From Aquitalea palustris (GTDB lineage: Bacteria > Pseudomonadota > Gammaproteobacteria > Burkholderiales > Chromobacteriaceae): 64,000 bases of DNA. The notes under the pieces are model-generated. The model saw only the letters and a list, made by a program, of their open reading frames with translations. It was not told the DNA's origin and made no database searches. Positions 19,129-28,138 of the stretch are shown one piece after another. How positions within the stretch are numbered: the first letter of the stretch is position 1; each line of letters opens with the position of its first letter. The DNA is taken from the NCBI RefSeq assembly GCF_003693445.1, contig NZ_RFAR01000009.1:43821-107820 (forward strand). Direction: 5' to 3'. A program made the translations under genes and the position numbers.

Positions 19129-20787
19129 TTAAGGCGGTGTGACGGGATAAAACCGGTACAGCAGCGAATGCCAGGGGCGCAGCTGCCATTGCCAGCCGGC
19201 TGGCGGTGCCGGGTAGTTGCTCAACAGCAACTCGGCTTGCCAGCCCTCCGGAATCACCCCCTCCGGCAGCCGGTAGCTTTGCGCTTCGGCTCCGAAATGG
19301 CTGATCACCAGCAACATTTCTGCGGCGCTTCGCCGGGTATACACCCACAGGCTGGGGTGTTCCGGCGTCAGGCAGCGGTAATCGCCATCAGCCAGCACCG
19401 GGTATTGCTTGCGCAGGGCAATCAAGCGCCGGTAGTGGTGCAAGACCGAATCCGGGTCGGCCAGGGCAGCGGCCACATTGATGTGGCCAGCATCATCTGC
19501 CAGCCGCAACCAGGGCTGGGTCTGGCTGAAGCCGGCAAACCGGCTGTTGTCCCATTGCATGGGCGTGCGGCTGTTATCGCGTGATTTCTGGCGGATGACC
19601 GCCATCGCCTGTGCGCGATCCAGCCCGCTGGCCAGCAGCTGCTGGTAGGCATTGAGGCTTTCCACATCGCGCAGCTCTTCAATGTGCTGGAATGCCGGAT
19701 TGGCCATGGCGATTTCCTCGCCCTGATAGAGATAAGGCGTGCCTTGCAAGCCATGCAGGGCGGTGGCCAGCATCTTGGCCGAAACCTGCCGGTACTGGCC
19801 TTCATCGCCAAAGCGCGATACCACGCGCGGCTGATCATGGTTGCACCAGAACAAAGCGTTCCAGCCCCCCCCGGCATGCATGCCCTGCTGCCAGTCCGAC
19901 AGGATGCGTTTGAGGCCGACAAAGTCGAAGCGGCCCAATTGCCACTTCTGCCCCTGCGGATAATCGACCTTCAGGTGATGAAAATTGAAGGTCATCGACA
20001 ACTCACGCCGCTCCGGGTGCGAATAATCGATGCAGTGCGCCAGCGAGGTGGACGACATCTCGCCCACAGTCAGCAGTTCGCGCCCGGCAAAGACTTCGCG
20101 GTGCATCTGCTGCAGGTATTCGTGCACGCGCGGGCCATCGGTATAAAAATGGCGGCCGTCGCTGTCATCTTCGGAAAAAGCCGGGTCTTTCGAGATCAGG
20201 TTGATCACGTCCAGCCGGAAACCGGCCACCCCCTTGTCGGCCCAAAAACGCATCATCTCGAACACCGCCTGGCGCAACTGCGGGTTTTCCCAGTTCAGGT
20301 CGGCCTGGGTCTGATCGAATAGATGCAGATAATACTGGCCGCTTTCCGGCTCGAAAGCCCAGGCCGAGCCACCAAACTTGGACTGCCAGTTATTGGGCTG
20401 GTCGCGCCAGATATAGAAGTCGCGGTAGAAATTGTCGCGCCCCTTCAGCGCCTGGCGAAACCAGGCGTGCTCGGTCGAGGTATGGTTGACCACGATGTCC
20501 AGCATGATGCCGATGCCACGCTGCCGCGCCTCGGCCAGCAGCAGCTCGAAATCAGCCATGCTGCCGTAGGCCGGATCAATGCGGTAATAATCGCTGACAT
20601 CGTAGCCATTGTCCTTTTGCGGCGAGCAGTAAAACGGCGTCAGCCATAGATAATCCACGCCCAGCCAGGCCAGGTAGTCCAGCCGGTCGACCACCCCCAG
20701 CAGATCGCCGGTAGCCTGCTGGCGATGGCTGCTGAAACTCTTGGGATAAATCTGGTAGACCACGGCCTGCTTCATGTTCTCAGGCAT
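19129..20787 (-). CDS. treC: trehalose-6-phosphate hydrolase (alpha,alpha-phosphotrehalase)
   Basis: A 552-residue GH13 enzyme that splits trehalose 6-phosphate into glucose and glucose 6-phosphate. The four conserved GH13 regions are seen: DIVVNHTS, GFRLDVINLI (nucleophile Asp), TVGEMSS (acid Glu) and FWCNHDQPR. The opening AVVYQIYPKSF is standard. It overlaps the end of treB by 8 bases, so the two are translationally coupled; GAGG stands before the ATG within treB. Length agrees with TreC (about 551). Confidence 0.95.
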   Translation of the reverse strand: MPENMKQAVVYQIYPKSFSSHRQQATGDLLGVVDRLDYLAWLGVDYLWLTPFYCSPQKDNGYDVSDYYRIDPAYGSMADFELLLAEARQRGIGIMLDIVVNHTSTEHAWFRQALKGRDNFYRDFYIWRDQPNNWQSKFGGSAWAFEPESGQYYLHLFDQTQADLNWENPQLRQAVFEMMRFWADKGVAGFRLDVINLISKDPAFSEDDSDGRHFYTDGPRVHEYLQQMHREVFAGRELLTVGEMSSTSLAHCIDYSHPERRELSMTFNFHHLKVDYPQGQKWQLGRFDFVGLKRILSDWQQGMHAGGGWNALFWCNHDQPRVVSRFGDEGQYRQVSAKMLATALHGLQGTPYLYQGEEIAMANPAFQHIEELRDVESLNAYQQLLASGLDRAQAMAVIRQKSRDNSRTPMQWDNSRFAGFSQTQPWLRLADDAGHINVAAALADPDSVLHHYRRLIALRKQYPVLADGDYRCLTPEHPSLWVYTRRSAAEMLLVISHFGAEAQSYRLPEGVIPEGWQAELLLSNYPAPPAGWQWQLRPWHSLLYRFYPVTPP

Positions 20788-22231
20788 GCTGTGCTACCTC
20801 GTCCCCGGCCATGGCAGCATGCCGGCGCGCCAGCAGCAGGGTAAGGGTGATCGGGACGATGATCGCCACCAGTGTTCCCAGCAAAAACAGCGGAATGAAT
20901 GTGGGAATGATGGAAATAAATGCCGGCAGGCCGCCTACCCCGATGGCCGCCGCCCGGACATGGCCCAGGGTAATCAGCACAGCGGCGCAGGCCGAACCGG
21001 TCAGCCCGGCATAAAAGGGCAGCTTGTAGCGCAGGTTCACCCCGAACATGGCCGGCTCGGTGATGCCGAAGAAGGCCGAGATGGCGGAGGTGGAAGCCAT
21101 GCTCTTGTCGCGTGGCGACTTGAGCAGCCAGAACATGGCCAGCGCCGCACTACCCTGCGCGATATTGGACAGCGCAATCATCGGCCAGATGAAGGTGCCG
21201 CCCTGGTTGGCAATCAGCTGCAGGTCTACCGCGATAAACATGTGATGCATGCCGGTCAGCACCAGCGGGGCATACAGCGCGCCAAACAGTAAGGCGCCCA
21301 GCCATGGTGCCAGATTGAACACATAGACCAGCGCATCGGTAATGGCGATACCCAGATGGCGCGTCAGCGGGCCGATCACTGCCAGCGCCAGCAGGCCGCT
21401 GATCACAATGGTCACGATGGGAATCACCAGCAGCTGGATGGCGTTGGGCACGCGCGGGCGCAGCCACAGCTCGATACGGCTCATGACCCAGCTGGCGGCG
21501 AGAATCGGCAGAATCTGCCCCTGGTAGCCCACTTTTTCGATATGCAGGCCAAATACATCAAAATACGGCACGGATGCACCGTCCAGCCCGGCAGCGGCTT
21601 TGCCGTAGTTCCAGGCGTTGAGCAAATCCGGATGCACCAGCAACAAGCCCAACACGATGCCAAGGATCTCACTGCCGCCAAAGCGCTTGGCTGCCGACCA
21701 CCCCACCAGCGCCGGCAAGAACACAAAGGAAGTGTTGGCCATCATATTGATCAGCCCCCACACCCCATCCAGGCCGGGATAGGCCTGCAGCAGGGTTTTA
21801 TCCGCGATGAACATGCCACGGGCACCCAGCAGGTTGTTCAGGCCCATCAGCAAGCCAGCCACGATAATGGCCGGCAGAATCGGCATGAACACATCGGAAA
21901 ACACCTTCACCAACTGTTGCAGCCGGTTTTGCTTGTGATCACCGCTGGACTTCACCTGCGCCACCGTGGCGGTGGCGATCCCTGCCTGCGCCACCAGTTC
22001 GGCATAAACCCGGTCGACATCACCGGCACCAATCACGATTTGAAATACCCCGGCATTGCTGAAACAGCCCTTGACCAGTTCGACCTGGCGTATGGCATCG
22101 ACCTGCACCAGGCTGTCGTCCCGCAAGGCGATGCGCAGCCGGGTCAGGCAGTGGGCTGCCTGCTGGATATTGCCAGCCCCGCCAATGGCAGCAAGCAGTT
22201 GAGCGGCAATTGCTGAATAGTTCTGGCTCAT
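20780..22231 (-). CDS. treB: PTS trehalose-specific EIIBC component
   Basis: A 483-residue PTS permease. The EIIB domain (1-90) has the phosphorylated cysteine C28 in AAHCLTRLRIAL. The membrane EIIC domain (about 105-470) contains ALYAPLVLTGMHHMF and FGITEPAMFGVNLRYKLPF, typical of the glucose/sucrose/trehalose superfamily. No EIIA domain is attached and none is encoded nearby, so a Crr-like EIIA elsewhere must donate phosphate. It imports trehalose as trehalose 6-phosphate for TreC. It is the first gene of the operon behind two TreR-type operators. Confidence 0.93.
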   Translation of the reverse strand: MSQNYSAIAAQLLAAIGGAGNIQQAAHCLTRLRIALRDDSLVQVDAIRQVELVKGCFSNAGVFQIVIGAGDVDRVYAELVAQAGIATATVAQVKSSGDHKQNRLQQLVKVFSDVFMPILPAIIVAGLLMGLNNLLGARGMFIADKTLLQAYPGLDGVWGLINMMANTSFVFLPALVGWSAAKRFGGSEILGIVLGLLLVHPDLLNAWNYGKAAAGLDGASVPYFDVFGLHIEKVGYQGQILPILAASWVMSRIELWLRPRVPNAIQLLVIPIVTIVISGLLALAVIGPLTRHLGIAITDALVYVFNLAPWLGALLFGALYAPLVLTGMHHMFIAVDLQLIANQGGTFIWPMIALSNIAQGSAALAMFWLLKSPRDKSMASTSAISAFFGITEPAMFGVNLRYKLPFYAGLTGSACAAVLITLGHVRAAAIGVGGLPAFISIIPTFIPLFLLGTLVAIIVPITLTLLLARRHAAMAGDEVAQHA

Positions 22232-22314
22232 TTTGTCTCCGTCCTGTTTGGCAGCCGGGACAAGACATTAATGCCGCTTGCCCAGACTGATGGTTTGTCA
22301 GTCACCATGACGGC

Positions 22315-22343
22315 ATTAAACTCGTACAGACGAGTTATTGCAA
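22315..22343 (-). promoter_or_regulatory. treB promoter (sigma-70)
   Basis: Leftward strand: TTGCAA (22338-22343), 17 bases, TTTAAT (22315-22320). The spacer contains one of the two inverted-repeat operators, which would block RNA polymerase when bound. Confidence 0.7.
22320..22335. promoter_or_regulatory. TreR-type operator O1
   Basis: Perfect 6+6 inverted repeat ACTCGT-ACAG-ACGAGT placed between the -35 and -10 of the treB promoter. It shares both half-sites with O2, 25 bases away. The adjacent GntR/UTRA gene is the natural binder. Confidence 0.8.
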
Positions 22344-22344
22344 T

Positions 22345-22360
22345 ACTCGTATGTACGAGT
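22345..22360. promoter_or_regulatory. TreR-type operator O2
   Basis: Perfect 6+6 inverted repeat ACTCGT-ATGT-ACGAGT just upstream of the treB -35. Only the 4-base spacer differs from O1. Confidence 0.8.
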
Positions 22361-22417
22361 TGGCATTTTTATCATAAAACGCTGCGACCAAAACGCAACA
22401 CGGCTGCGGCAATGACA

Positions 22418-22451
22418 AGGGCCCGGCCTGGATCAACCAGTACCGGGCCCT
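22418..22451 (-). terminator. hairpin terminator behind treR
   Basis: AGGGCCCGG and CCGGGCCCT form a 9-bp stem 30 bases after the treR stop. The T-rich tail is short (TTGTCATT), so termination may be partial; it separates treR from the treB promoter. Confidence 0.65.
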
Positions 22452-22480
22452 AAATTGTTGGCAAAAAACTCCAAAAAACG

Positions 22481-23185
22481 CTAACGTCTGGCAATATCGG
22501 TGAAGTAGAACTTATCCAGCCGATGACGCGACTCGGTGTACTCAAACAGCCGGCCATCGTAGAGATGAGTCAGGTTCTTCACCACGATGACGTGGTCCAT
22601 GCCATTGAGATCCAGATACTGGCGGTCATCTTCATTGCAGGGCTGGGCCTCGATGATGCGCTGGGCATAGCTGATGGTCAGCCCCAGTTGCTGTTCGATG
22701 TAGTGATAGATGGAGCCGGCCGCCACTCCGGCATCCAAGCCGGGAACCAGCTCGGCCACGAAATGATTGATGTCGACAATGACATTTTCGCCGTCGATAT
22801 TGCGCACCCGCTTGATCTTGACCAGCGGCGTCGCTTCCGCCACCCCCATCTGCCGGGCCAGCGCGGCATCAGCCAGCACCGCTTCCAGCGCGGCCACCTG
22901 CGACACCACCTGCCGCCCCATGCGGTCGTTCATTTCCTGAAAGCTGACAATGCCGCTCAGCTGGAATTCGATATTGCCCGGCTTGAGCACATACACGCCC
23001 TTGCCATGAATTTTCTGCACATAGCCGCGCTCCTGCAGCATGTCGACAGCCTTGCGCACCGTGCCACGGCTGGCCTGGTACTGGCTCATCAGCTCGGTTT
23101 CCGAAGGAATGCGTTCCCCCTGGGCAAAACGCTGATTGTCGATATCGGCAACAATGTCGGAATAAATCTGGTTGTACTTGTTCAC
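22481..23185 (-). CDS. treR: GntR/UTRA-family trehalose operon repressor
   Basis: A 234-residue regulator. The N-terminal winged helix (ERIPSETELMSQYQASRGTV, then AVDMLQERGYVQKIHGKG) is of the GntR HutC/FarR subgroup, and residues about 85-230 form a UTRA effector domain (VKIKRVRNIDGENVIVDINH). This matches the Gram-positive TreR type, not the LacI-type TreR of E. coli. It lies directly upstream of the treB operators on the same strand, so trehalose 6-phosphate is the likely inducer. The start at 23185 has only a weak upstream ribosome site. Confidence 0.85.
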   Translation of the reverse strand: MNKYNQIYSDIVADIDNQRFAQGERIPSETELMSQYQASRGTVRKAVDMLQERGYVQKIHGKGVYVLKPGNIEFQLSGIVSFQEMNDRMGRQVVSQVAALEAVLADAALARQMGVAEATPLVKIKRVRNIDGENVIVDINHFVAELVPGLDAGVAAGSIYHYIEQQLGLTISYAQRIIEAQPCNEDDRQYLDLNGMDHVIVVKNLTHLYDGRLFEYTESRHRLDKFYFTDIARR

Positions 23186-23279
23186 AGGCTTTCACTCGGC
23201 CATTGGCCGGGACTCGCGTCCCGGATGAGAAACGCTACCTTACAAGACTGCCCGACGTCGGTCCACCCGCGCCCATGAC

Positions 23280-24176
23280 TCAGTCCCAGTAGCCGGCAGC
23301 GGTGTAAATCTGCCGCAGGTGCTCGATGAAATGCCGGACACGTGCCGGCAGGAAGCGCCGCTGCGGCACCACGGCATATACCGGGTAGTCTGGGGCGGCA
23401 AACTGGTCGAGCACCGTCACCAGCCGCCCCTCCGACACATCGTCCTTCACCTCCCACAAGGAGCGCCAGGCCAGGCCCAGGCCCTGCAAGGCCCAGTCAT
23501 GCAGCACCGCACCGTCATTACATTCCTGGCGGCCGGACACGCGCAGATTGATCAGCTCGCCATCGCGCTCGAAGCTCCAGCCACGGCTTTGGCTCTCGCC
23601 CAGAGACAGGCAGTTGTGGCTGGCCAGCTGTTCCAGCGTGCGCGGAATGCCATGACGTGACAGATAGGCGGGCGAGGCCACCACCACACGGCGGTTTTCT
23701 GCCAGACGCATCGCCACCAGCGAGGAGTCGGCCAGATCAGAAATACGGATGGCGCAATCGATGCGTTCGCGCTGCAAGTCGATCAGGCGGTCGGACAAAT
23801 CCAGCGTAACCCGGATGTCCGGCTGCGCCAGCTGGAAAGCCGCAATATGCGGTGCCACATGACGGCGGCCAAAGCCTGCCGGCGCCGACACCCGCAGATG
23901 CCCGCGCGCCCGGCCGCTGCCAGAGGCTACTGCCGCCTCGGCCTCGGACAGCTCGGACAGAATGCGCTGACAGTCTTCAAAAAACGCCGCCCCTTCCTGG
24001 GTCAGAGTCACACTGCGGGTGGTGCGTACCAGCAATTTCACCCCCAGCCGCTCCTCCAGCGCATCCAGCCGCCGCCCTATCATGGCCGGCACCACGCCTT
24101 GCTGGCGCGCAGCGGCCGACAAGCTGCCGTGATTGACCACGGCGACAAAGGTTTCCAGTTGCTTGAACTCGCTCAT
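23280..24176 (-). CDS. LysR-family transcriptional regulator
   Basis: A 298-residue LysR protein. The helix-turn-helix is at 1-60 ([39 protein letters not shown]), followed by an effector domain resembling the CrgA/AphB-like group ([15 protein letters not shown]). It is divergent from malate synthase with 148 bases between starts, so aceB is the first candidate target. It could also influence treR, which follows it by 94 bases on the same strand. No clear Shine-Dalgarno is seen. Effector unknown. Confidence 0.85.
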   Translation of the reverse strand: MSEFKQLETFVAVVNHGSLSAAARQQGVVPAMIGRRLDALEERLGVKLLVRTTRSVTLTQEGAAFFEDCQRILSELSEAEAAVASGSGRARGHLRVSAPAGFGRRHVAPHIAAFQLAQPDIRVTLDLSDRLIDLQRERIDCAIRISDLADSSLVAMRLAENRRVVVASPAYLSRHGIPRTLEQLASHNCLSLGESQSRGWSFERDGELINLRVSGRQECNDGAVLHDWALQGLGLAWRSLWEVKDDVSEGRLVTVLDQFAAPDYPVYAVVPQRRFLPARVRHFIEHLRQIYTAAGYWD

Positions 24177-24324
24177 TGCATACTTAAAAGTAAAAGATGT
24201 TATGCCTATTTATGCATTTTTTTTTACTGTTTGGCTAGATACACTGGCTGTCATCGCAATGCAGCATTTTGATCAATCAGGACGGCATTCCGCCGCCTAC
24301 GGCAATTCAATCAGGAGCAAGCAC

Positions 24325-25920
24325 ATGGCTATCACCCTTCCGCAAGGCGTGGAAATCCTCGCCCCGCTGACCCCGGCGTTTGAAGAAATCCTCACTACCG
24401 AGGCGCTGGCCTTTGTCGCCAAGCTGCACCGCCAGTTTGAAGCGCGCCGCCGCGAACTGATCGCCGCCCGCGTGGTACGCCAGGCCGAACTGGATGCCGG
24501 CAAGCTGCCGGACTTCCTGCCGGAAACCGCCGCCATCCGCGCCGGCGACTGGAAAATTGCCCCGCTGCCGCAGGATCTGCTGGACCGCCGTGTGGAAATC
24601 ACCGGGCCGGTTGACCGCAAGATGATGATCAACGCGCTCAACTCCGGCGCCAAGAGCTTCATGGCCGACTTCGAGGACTCCAACTGTCCGAGCTGGGAAA
24701 ACCAGATCAGCGGCCAGATCAATGTGCGCGATGCCTATCGCAAGACCATTTCCTTTGCCAATCCGGACGGCAAGCAATACCGCCTGAACGACAGCGTGGC
24801 CACGCTGATCCTGCGTCCGCGCGGCTGGCACCTGATGGAAAAGCACGTGACCGTGGATGGTGAAATCGTCTCCGGTTCGCTGTTCGACTTTGCCCTGTCC
24901 TTCTTCCACAACATCGCCTACCTGCAAAGCGTGGGCAGCGCCACCTATTACTACCTGCCGAAGATGGAAGGCCATCTGGAAGCACGGTTGTGGAACGATG
25001 TGTTCGTGTTTGCCCAACAGGAACTGGGCATCGCCCAAGGCAGTATCAAGGCCACCGTACTGATCGAAACCATCCTCGCGGCCTTCGAGATGGACGAAAT
25101 CCTCTACGAACTGCGCGAACACAGCTCCGGCCTGAATGCCGGCCGCTGGGACTACATTTTCAGCTGCATCAAGAAGTTCAAGCAGAATCGCGACTTCTGC
25201 CTGGCCAACCGCGCACAGATCACCATGACCGTACCCTTCATGCGTGCCTATGCCCTGCTGCTGCTCAAGACCTGCCACCAGCGCAATGCGCCGGCCATCG
25301 GCGGCATGGCTGCACTGATTCCGATCAAGAACGATCCGGTGGCCAATGAGAAAGCGCTGGGTGGCGTGAAGGCCGACAAGGACCGCGATGCCACCGACGG
25401 CTACGATGGCGGCTGGGTGGCTCACCCGGGCCTGGTACCGATTGCCAACGAAGCCTTCACCCGTGTGCTGGGCGATGCGCCCAACCAGATTGCCAAGCAG
25501 CGCCCGGATGTGAATGTCAGCGCCGCCGACCTGCTGAATTTCCAGCCGGAAGCACCGATCACCGAAGCCGGCCTGTCGATGAACATCAATGTGGGTATCC
25601 AGTATCTGGGCTCGTGGATTTCCGGCAACGGCTGCGTGCCCATCCACAATCTGATGGAAGATGCCGCCACTGCGGAAATCTCCCGCTCGCAGATCTGGCA
25701 GTGGATCCGCAGCCCCAAGGGCGTGCTGGATGATGGCCGCAAGGTGACCGTGGAACTGTTCCGCGAACTGCAAGCGGCAGAAGTGGCCAAGCTGAAAGCC
25801 GAATACGGCAGCCGCTGGAGCAAGCAATATGAAGACGCGGCCGGCATGTTCGATCTGCTGACCACCTCGGACGACTTTGTCGAGTTCCTCACCTTGCCAG
25901 GCTACGACTACATCGATTAA
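24325..25920 (+). CDS. aceB: malate synthase A
   Basis: A 531-residue enzyme condensing glyoxylate with acetyl-CoA to malate, the second step of the glyoxylate shunt. The family segments [16 protein letters not shown] (about 110-125), [18 protein letters not shown] and [12 protein letters not shown] are intact, and length agrees with E. coli AceB (533). The start at 24325 has AGGAG 6 bases upstream; a longer frame from 24133 has no support. Monocistronic, with a strong terminator. Besides the shunt it could draw on glyoxylate from the ureide pathway at 37-47 kb, in competition with Gcl. Confidence 0.97.
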   Translation: MAITLPQGVEILAPLTPAFEEILTTEALAFVAKLHRQFEARRRELIAARVVRQAELDAGKLPDFLPETAAIRAGDWKIAPLPQDLLDRRVEITGPVDRKMMINALNSGAKSFMADFEDSNCPSWENQISGQINVRDAYRKTISFANPDGKQYRLNDSVATLILRPRGWHLMEKHVTVDGEIVSGSLFDFALSFFHNIAYLQSVGSATYYYLPKMEGHLEARLWNDVFVFAQQELGIAQGSIKATVLIETILAAFEMDEILYELREHSSGLNAGRWDYIFSCIKKFKQNRDFCLANRAQITMTVPFMRAYALLLLKTCHQRNAPAIGGMAALIPIKNDPVANEKALGGVKADKDRDATDGYDGGWVAHPGLVPIANEAFTRVLGDAPNQIAKQRPDVNVSAADLLNFQPEAPITEAGLSMNINVGIQYLGSWISGNGCVPIHNLMEDAATAEISRSQIWQWIRSPKGVLDDGRKVTVELFRELQAAEVAKLKAEYGSRWSKQYEDAAGMFDLLTTSDDFVEFLTLPGYDYID

Positions 25921-25962
25921 ACGATCGACCCTATAGCTGGCAATTTGCCAGCTTACACTCAT

Positions 25963-25990
25963 GCGGCCCGTGATCCGGGCCGCTTTTTTT
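25963..25990 (+). terminator. rho-independent terminator of aceB
   Basis: GCGGCCCG and CGGGCCGC pair around a short loop and are followed by seven Ts. Confidence 0.92.
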
Positions 25991-26145
25991 ATGCCTGCCC
26001 GCCGAATGGGCAACTTCCTGTCTCCAATATCCAATTTCAGCCATTTTATTGCGCATCGCAGCAAGAAAAATCTTTGGCATTGGAATAAAATTGCGCGAAA
26101 TAAACATTTTCCAAAAAAATCTATCCTGACTCACAAGGAAACGCC

Positions 26146-27105
26146 ATGTCCCTACGCCATCGCCAACTGCTGGCCGCTGCCGCTGCCGTGTTGTCTCTGT
26201 CTGCTGCCGCTGCGGAAATGCAATCTGTCGCCATTACCGCCATCGTCGATCACCCGGCACTGGATGCCGCACGCAAAGGCATTACCGATGAACTGAAAGC
26301 TGCCGGCTACGGTGACGACAAGCTCAAGGTGCAATACCAGAGCGCCCAGGGTAATCCGGCCACTGCCGGCCAGATCGCCCGCAAATTCGTCGGTGACAAG
26401 CCGAATGTCGCGGTAGCCATTGCCACTCCGTCGGCCCAGGCTCTGGTTGCTGCCAGCAAGACCCTGCCCATCGTGTTCACAGCGGTGACCGACCCGGTGG
26501 CCGCCAAACTGGTGAGCAGCTGGAAAGCCAGTGGCAGCAATGTCACCGGCGTGTCCGACATGCTGCCGCTGGGCCCGCAGGTAGACCTGATCCTGAAAGT
26601 GAAACCGGCCGCCAAGCGTATCGGCATGGTTTATAGCCCGGGTGAAGTCAACTCCACCATCGTGGCCAAAGAGCTGAAGGCCGAGCTGGCCAAGCGCGGC
26701 ATGACCCTGGTGGAAGCCCCGGCCGCCCGTACCGTGGACGTGGCCCCGGCCGCCAAGAGCCTGATCGGCAAGGTTGATGCCATCTACACCAGCACCGACA
26801 ACAATGTGGTGTCCACTTACGAATCGCTGGTGGCCGTGGCCAACCAGGCCAAGCTGCCGCTGATCGCCTCGGATACCGATTCGGTCAAGCGTGGTGCCAT
26901 CGCGGCACTGGGCATGAACTACTACGATATGGGCCGCCAGACCGGCAAGATCGTCATCCGTATCCTGAAGGGTGAAAAGCCCGGCACCATCGCCCCGGAA
27001 GTGGGCAGCAAGCTGAGCCTGACCGTTAACCCGGCAGCCGCCATCAAGCAAGGTGCCCCGCTGTCGGCCACCCTGCTGAAAGAAGCCCAGAACACTGTCA
27101 AGTAA
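26146..27105 (+). CDS. ABC transporter substrate-binding protein (PF04392, TrpX-like)
   Basis: A 319-residue periplasmic protein. A signal peptide (LLAAAAAVLSLSAAAAE) is followed by AITAIVDHPALDAARKGI, the hallmark of the ABC_sub_bind (PF04392) family; NVAVAIATPSAQAL, LPIVFTAVTDPV and DSVKRGAIAALGMNYYDMG also match. These proteins pair with the permease and ATPase that follow; Gram-positive relatives bind tryptophan or other hydrophobic amino acids (TrpXYZ). The substrate here is unknown. AAGGA precedes the ATG. 130 bases separate it from the permease, often a site of differential expression in binding-protein operons. Confidence 0.88.
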   Translation: MSLRHRQLLAAAAAVLSLSAAAAEMQSVAITAIVDHPALDAARKGITDELKAAGYGDDKLKVQYQSAQGNPATAGQIARKFVGDKPNVAVAIATPSAQALVAASKTLPIVFTAVTDPVAAKLVSSWKASGSNVTGVSDMLPLGPQVDLILKVKPAAKRIGMVYSPGEVNSTIVAKELKAELAKRGMTLVEAPAARTVDVAPAAKSLIGKVDAIYTSTDNNVVSTYESLVAVANQAKLPLIASDTDSVKRGAIAALGMNYYDMGRQTGKIVIRILKGEKPGTIAPEVGSKLSLTVNPAAAIKQGAPLSATLLKEAQNTVK

Positions 27106-27235
27106 GCAATAGCTGCGCAACGCTGCCCTGATGGCCTGATGGTCGTCGGGGCTTTGTCCGTTATCACCGCCCTGCCTGCCAAGACAGGGCCTGCCGGCCC
27201 CCTATCCGGGCCGCCGGTTTGTCGTAGAGGTTTTC

Positions 27236-28138
27236 ATGTCCCTGATTTCACTGATGGGTGCGCTGGAAATCGGCCTGATCTTTGCGCTGGTCGCACTGGG
27301 CGTGCTGATTTCCTTTCGCCTGCTCAATTTCCCCGACCTCACCGCCGACGGCAGCTTCCCGCTGGGCGGTGCCGTCGCCGCCGTATTGATTGCCGGTGGT
27401 CATGATCCCTGGCTAGCCTGTGGCCTGGCGGCCATTGCCGGCGCCGCCGCCGGCTGGCTCACCGCCTGGCTCAATGTCCGCCTGGGCATCCTGCAATTGC
27501 TGGCCAGCATTCTGGTGATGATTGCGCTGTACTCGATCAATCTGCGCATCATGGGCGCGCCCAATATCGCGCTGATCGGCCTGCCCACTGTCTTCACTCC
27601 CTTCATCAGCACGGTCAATGACAATGCCTGGCTGATCCAGCCTGCAGTGCTGGCGGTCATCGTGGTGTTGGCCAAGCTGCTGCTGGATGCCTTCTTTGCC
27701 TCCGAAGCGGGACTGGCACTGCGCGCCACCGGTGCCAATCCGCGCATGGCGCGTGCTCAAGGCATCTCCACCGACCGCATGACGCTGGCCGGCATGGCCT
27801 TGTCCAATGCGCTGATTGCCCTGGCTGGCGCCCTCTATGTGCAAACCCAGGGCGGTGCCGACATCTCCATGGGTATTGGCACCATCGTGGTCGGCCTGGC
27901 GGCGGTGATCATTGGCGAAACCCTGCTGCCACCACGCAGCCTGTGGCTGGTGACACTGGCCACCGTGCTGGGCGCCCTGCTCTATCGCCTGCTGATAGCA
28001 CTGGCCCTGAATGCCGACTTCATCGGCCTGCAAGCGCAGGACCTGAACCTCATTACCGCCGTATTGGTGGGCCTGGCGCTGGTACTGCCCAAGATCAAGG
28101 CCAAACTGCGCAACAAGCAAGGAGGACGCACCGCATGA
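27236..28138 (+). CDS. ABC transporter permease of the PF04392-associated type
   Basis: A 300-residue inner-membrane permease with about eight to nine helices, related to the branched-chain amino acid permease fold (LivH-like). FPDLTADGSFPLGGAV near the N-terminus and GLALRATGANPRMARAQGI near the middle are typical of this group. It overlaps the ATPase gene by the sequence ATGA, so the two are translationally coupled. Works with the binding protein at 26146 and the ATPase at 28135. Confidence 0.88.
   Translation: MSLISLMGALEIGLIFALVALGVLISFRLLNFPDLTADGSFPLGGAVAAVLIAGGHDPWLACGLAAIAGAAAGWLTAWLNVRLGILQLLASILVMIALYSINLRIMGAPNIALIGLPTVFTPFISTVNDNAWLIQPAVLAVIVVLAKLLLDAFFASEAGLALRATGANPRMARAQGISTDRMTLAGMALSNALIALAGALYVQTQGGADISMGIGTIVVGLAAVIIGETLLPPRSLWLVTLATVLGALLYRLLIALALNADFIGLQAQDLNLITAVLVGLALVLPKIKAKLRNKQGGRTA

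Noticed and set aside
22320..22360. The tre inverted repeats as terminators
   Set aside because: Stems are only 6 bp with 4-base loops, lie upstream of treB at its promoter and have no T-tract; operator function fits better.
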